From positions 1-6,270 of the forward strand of contig CATJRT010000103.1 in assembly GCA_949742895.1 (NCBI GenBank): 6,270 bases of DNA, written 5' to 3'. A program made the translations under genes and the position numbers. The DNA comes from an uncultured Eubacteriales bacterium (GTDB lineage: Bacteria > Bacillota_A > Clostridia > Oscillospirales > Oscillospiraceae). The notes below the pieces were generated by a model. It ran no database searches. It saw only the letters and a list, made by a program, of their open reading frames with translations, and was not told the origin of the DNA. Below are positions 5,447 through 6,270 of the stretch, piece after piece. Within the stretch, counting starts at the first letter, position 1. Each line of letters starts with the position of its first letter.

Positions 5447-6214
5447 ATGGCAAGCCTGTACGACAGGGCGGATATCTACGACCTGTTGGAAACGGAAGAG
5501 CGGTACCAGATCACCAAGCGGCACTGGGAGCGGGTGATGTCCGGCAGGCAGATTGGAACGCTGCTGGATGTGAGCATCGGCTCCGGCAATCTGACCTTGC
5601 CCCTGGCGGAGTTGGGGGTGGAGCTGTACGGTTCCGACCTGAGCGAACAGATGCTGGAACGGTGCAGGGAGAAGGCCGGGAAACGGGGTGTTTCCATCGA
5701 CTTGCAGGTCAGCGATTTCCGGCAGATGGACAATCGTTTTGACAGGACCTTCGACTGTGTAGCCAGCACGGGGAATTCCATTCCCTATGTGACCAACGAT
5801 GAGGTGCCGGGCGTATTGGCCCAGATGGACAGGTTGGTCCGGCCGGGCGGATATCTGTACGTGGATATCCGGAACTGGGACAGGATACTGGAGACAAAGC
5901 AGCGCTTTTACCTGTATAACCCCACATTCCTTGATCATGATGTGAGGATGAATCTGGTCCAGGTCTGGGATCATCATGAGGACGGTTCCATGACCTTCAA
6001 CCTGCTCTACACCTTTGAGCGGGGGAACAAAATTTTTCAAAAGGAAATTTTTGAGGAGCACTATTTTCCGCTGAAACGGCGTATCCTGCTGAACAGCCTG
6101 GAGCGGTTGGGGTATGGAGGGATCAAGCTCTTCTGTCTTCCCGCCTTTCTGGAGGACGTGAAGCCGGAGGAGGCCGACTGGTACTGTGTGCTCGCTCAAA
6201 AACGGGAGACATGA
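5447..6214 (+). CDS. Class I SAM-dependent methyltransferase of unknown substrate
   Basis: The protein has 255 residues when started at the ATG at 5447, preceded by the purine-rich GAGGGGGAGGG right after the argD stop; the open frame runs further upstream but only across argD. A Rossmann methyltransferase core is clear. Motif I is LLDVSIGSGNLTLPLA (39-54), the acidic residue of motif post-I is D64 in LYGSDLSEQML, D90 sits in the motif II region, FDCVAS is at 102-107, and RLVRPGGYLYVDIRNWDRIL (129-148) is motif III with the following strand. In motif I the first glycine of D-x-G-x-G-x-G is serine (D-V-S-I-G-S-G-N), and the last is asparagine. The DIRNWDRIL segment recalls DHRNYDxIL of glycine and sarcosine N-methyltransferases, followed by a long beta-rich part (155-215), so a small-molecule amine substrate is possible but unproven. 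Its place between argD and argF, with an ATGA junction to argF, suggests co-expression with arginine synthesis. No methylation step exists in the known pathway. Confidence 0.85.
   Translation: MASLYDRADIYDLLETEERYQITKRHWERVMSGRQIGTLLDVSIGSGNLTLPLAELGVELYGSDLSEQMLERCREKAGKRGVSIDLQVSDFRQMDNRFDRTFDCVASTGNSIPYVTNDEVPGVLAQMDRLVRPGGYLYVDIRNWDRILETKQRFYLYNPTFLDHDVRMNLVQVWDHHEDGSMTFNLLYTFERGNKIFQKEIFEEHYFPLKRRILLNSLERLGYGGIKLFCLPAFLEDVKPEEADWYCVLAQKRET
6204..6208 (+). promoter_or_regulatory. Ribosome binding site deciding the argF start
   Basis: GGGAG inside the last methyltransferase codons ends 2 nt before the ATG at 6211 and 8 nt before the ATG at 6217. The second gives the normal spacing. Confidence 0.6.
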
Positions 6215-6216
6215 AC

Positions 6217-6270
6217 ATGAAAAAAGATTTACTCAAGCTGCTGGACCTGTCCAGGGAGGATATCACCGCC
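6217..6270 (+). CDS. argF: Ornithine carbamoyltransferase, N-terminal start (3' truncated by window edge)
   Basis: Only 18 codons are present, reading MKKDLLKLLDLSREDITA. This is the usual amino terminus of ornithine carbamoyltransferase, which makes citrulline from ornithine and carbamoyl phosphate; K-D-L-L-K-L-L-D-L-S-x-E-E-I is a well-known beginning of clostridial ArgF. The carbamoyl-phosphate loop (S-T-R-T-R) and ornithine site lie beyond the window. An ATG at 6211 in the same frame overlaps the methyltransferase stop as ATGA, but the Shine-Dalgarno spacing and family beginning favour 6217. The position after argD and downstream of argCJB agrees with the assignment. With so few residues the call rests on the start motif plus operon context. 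Confidence 0.8.
   Translation, partial: MKKDLLKLLDLSREDITA

Noticed and set aside
6029..6055. A/T-rich direct repeat AAATTTTT in the methyltransferase as a slippery site
   Set aside because: It encodes N-K-I-F-Q-K-E-I-F in the continuous frame, with no stem or alternative frame downstream that would suggest programmed frameshifting.
5066..6199. 377-codon minus-strand open frame opposite argD and the methyltransferase
   Set aside because: It runs across two real genes on the other strand, with no ribosome binding site or motif noticed; a GC-bias artefact.

Overview
The window is one continuous plus-strand arginine biosynthesis operon. In order it holds the 3' part of argH, a small PAS-domain gene, argC, argJ, argB, argD, a class I SAM-dependent methyltransferase gene and the first codons of argF. 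All genes are co-directional and tightly packed: two junctions have or can have ATGA overlaps and most others are gaps of 1 to 20 nt. The exceptions are about 60 nt before argJ and 184 nt between argB and argD. High GC, Firmicutes-type Shine-Dalgarno sites (AAGGAGG before argD) and protein sequences typical of Clostridia suggest an anaerobic gut-type Clostridia member, probably of the Oscillospiraceae (Flavonifractor/Pseudoflavonifractor-like). The taxon is inferred from sequence style, not proven.

Region by region: 2-544 is the C-terminal 180 residues of argininosuccinate lyase. 546-944 encodes a free-standing PAS sensor-like protein of 132 aa. 941-1882 is a short-form N-acetyl-gamma-glutamyl-phosphate reductase. 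1883-1943 carries a compact hairpin and the argJ ribosome binding site. 1944-3200 is argJ, 3221-4075 is argB. 4076-4259 is a non-coding spacer built from a 42-bp tandem duplication of the argB 3' end, with the first copy interrupted by a roughly 93-nt foldback insertion. 4260-5435 is argD, 5447-6214 a methyltransferase and 6217 to the edge the start of argF.

Together ArgJ, ArgB, ArgC and ArgD form the cyclic acetylated-ornithine pathway: ArgJ recycles the acetyl group from N-acetylornithine to glutamate. ArgF and ArgH then belong to the ornithine-to-arginine branch. argG is not in the window and may lie upstream of argH. The two non-canonical members, the PAS protein and the methyltransferase, are the genes whose role in the operon is unexplained. 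No clear promoter, terminator, tRNA, CRISPR array or coding mobile element is visible. The most unusual DNA structure is the duplicated and interrupted argB-argD spacer.
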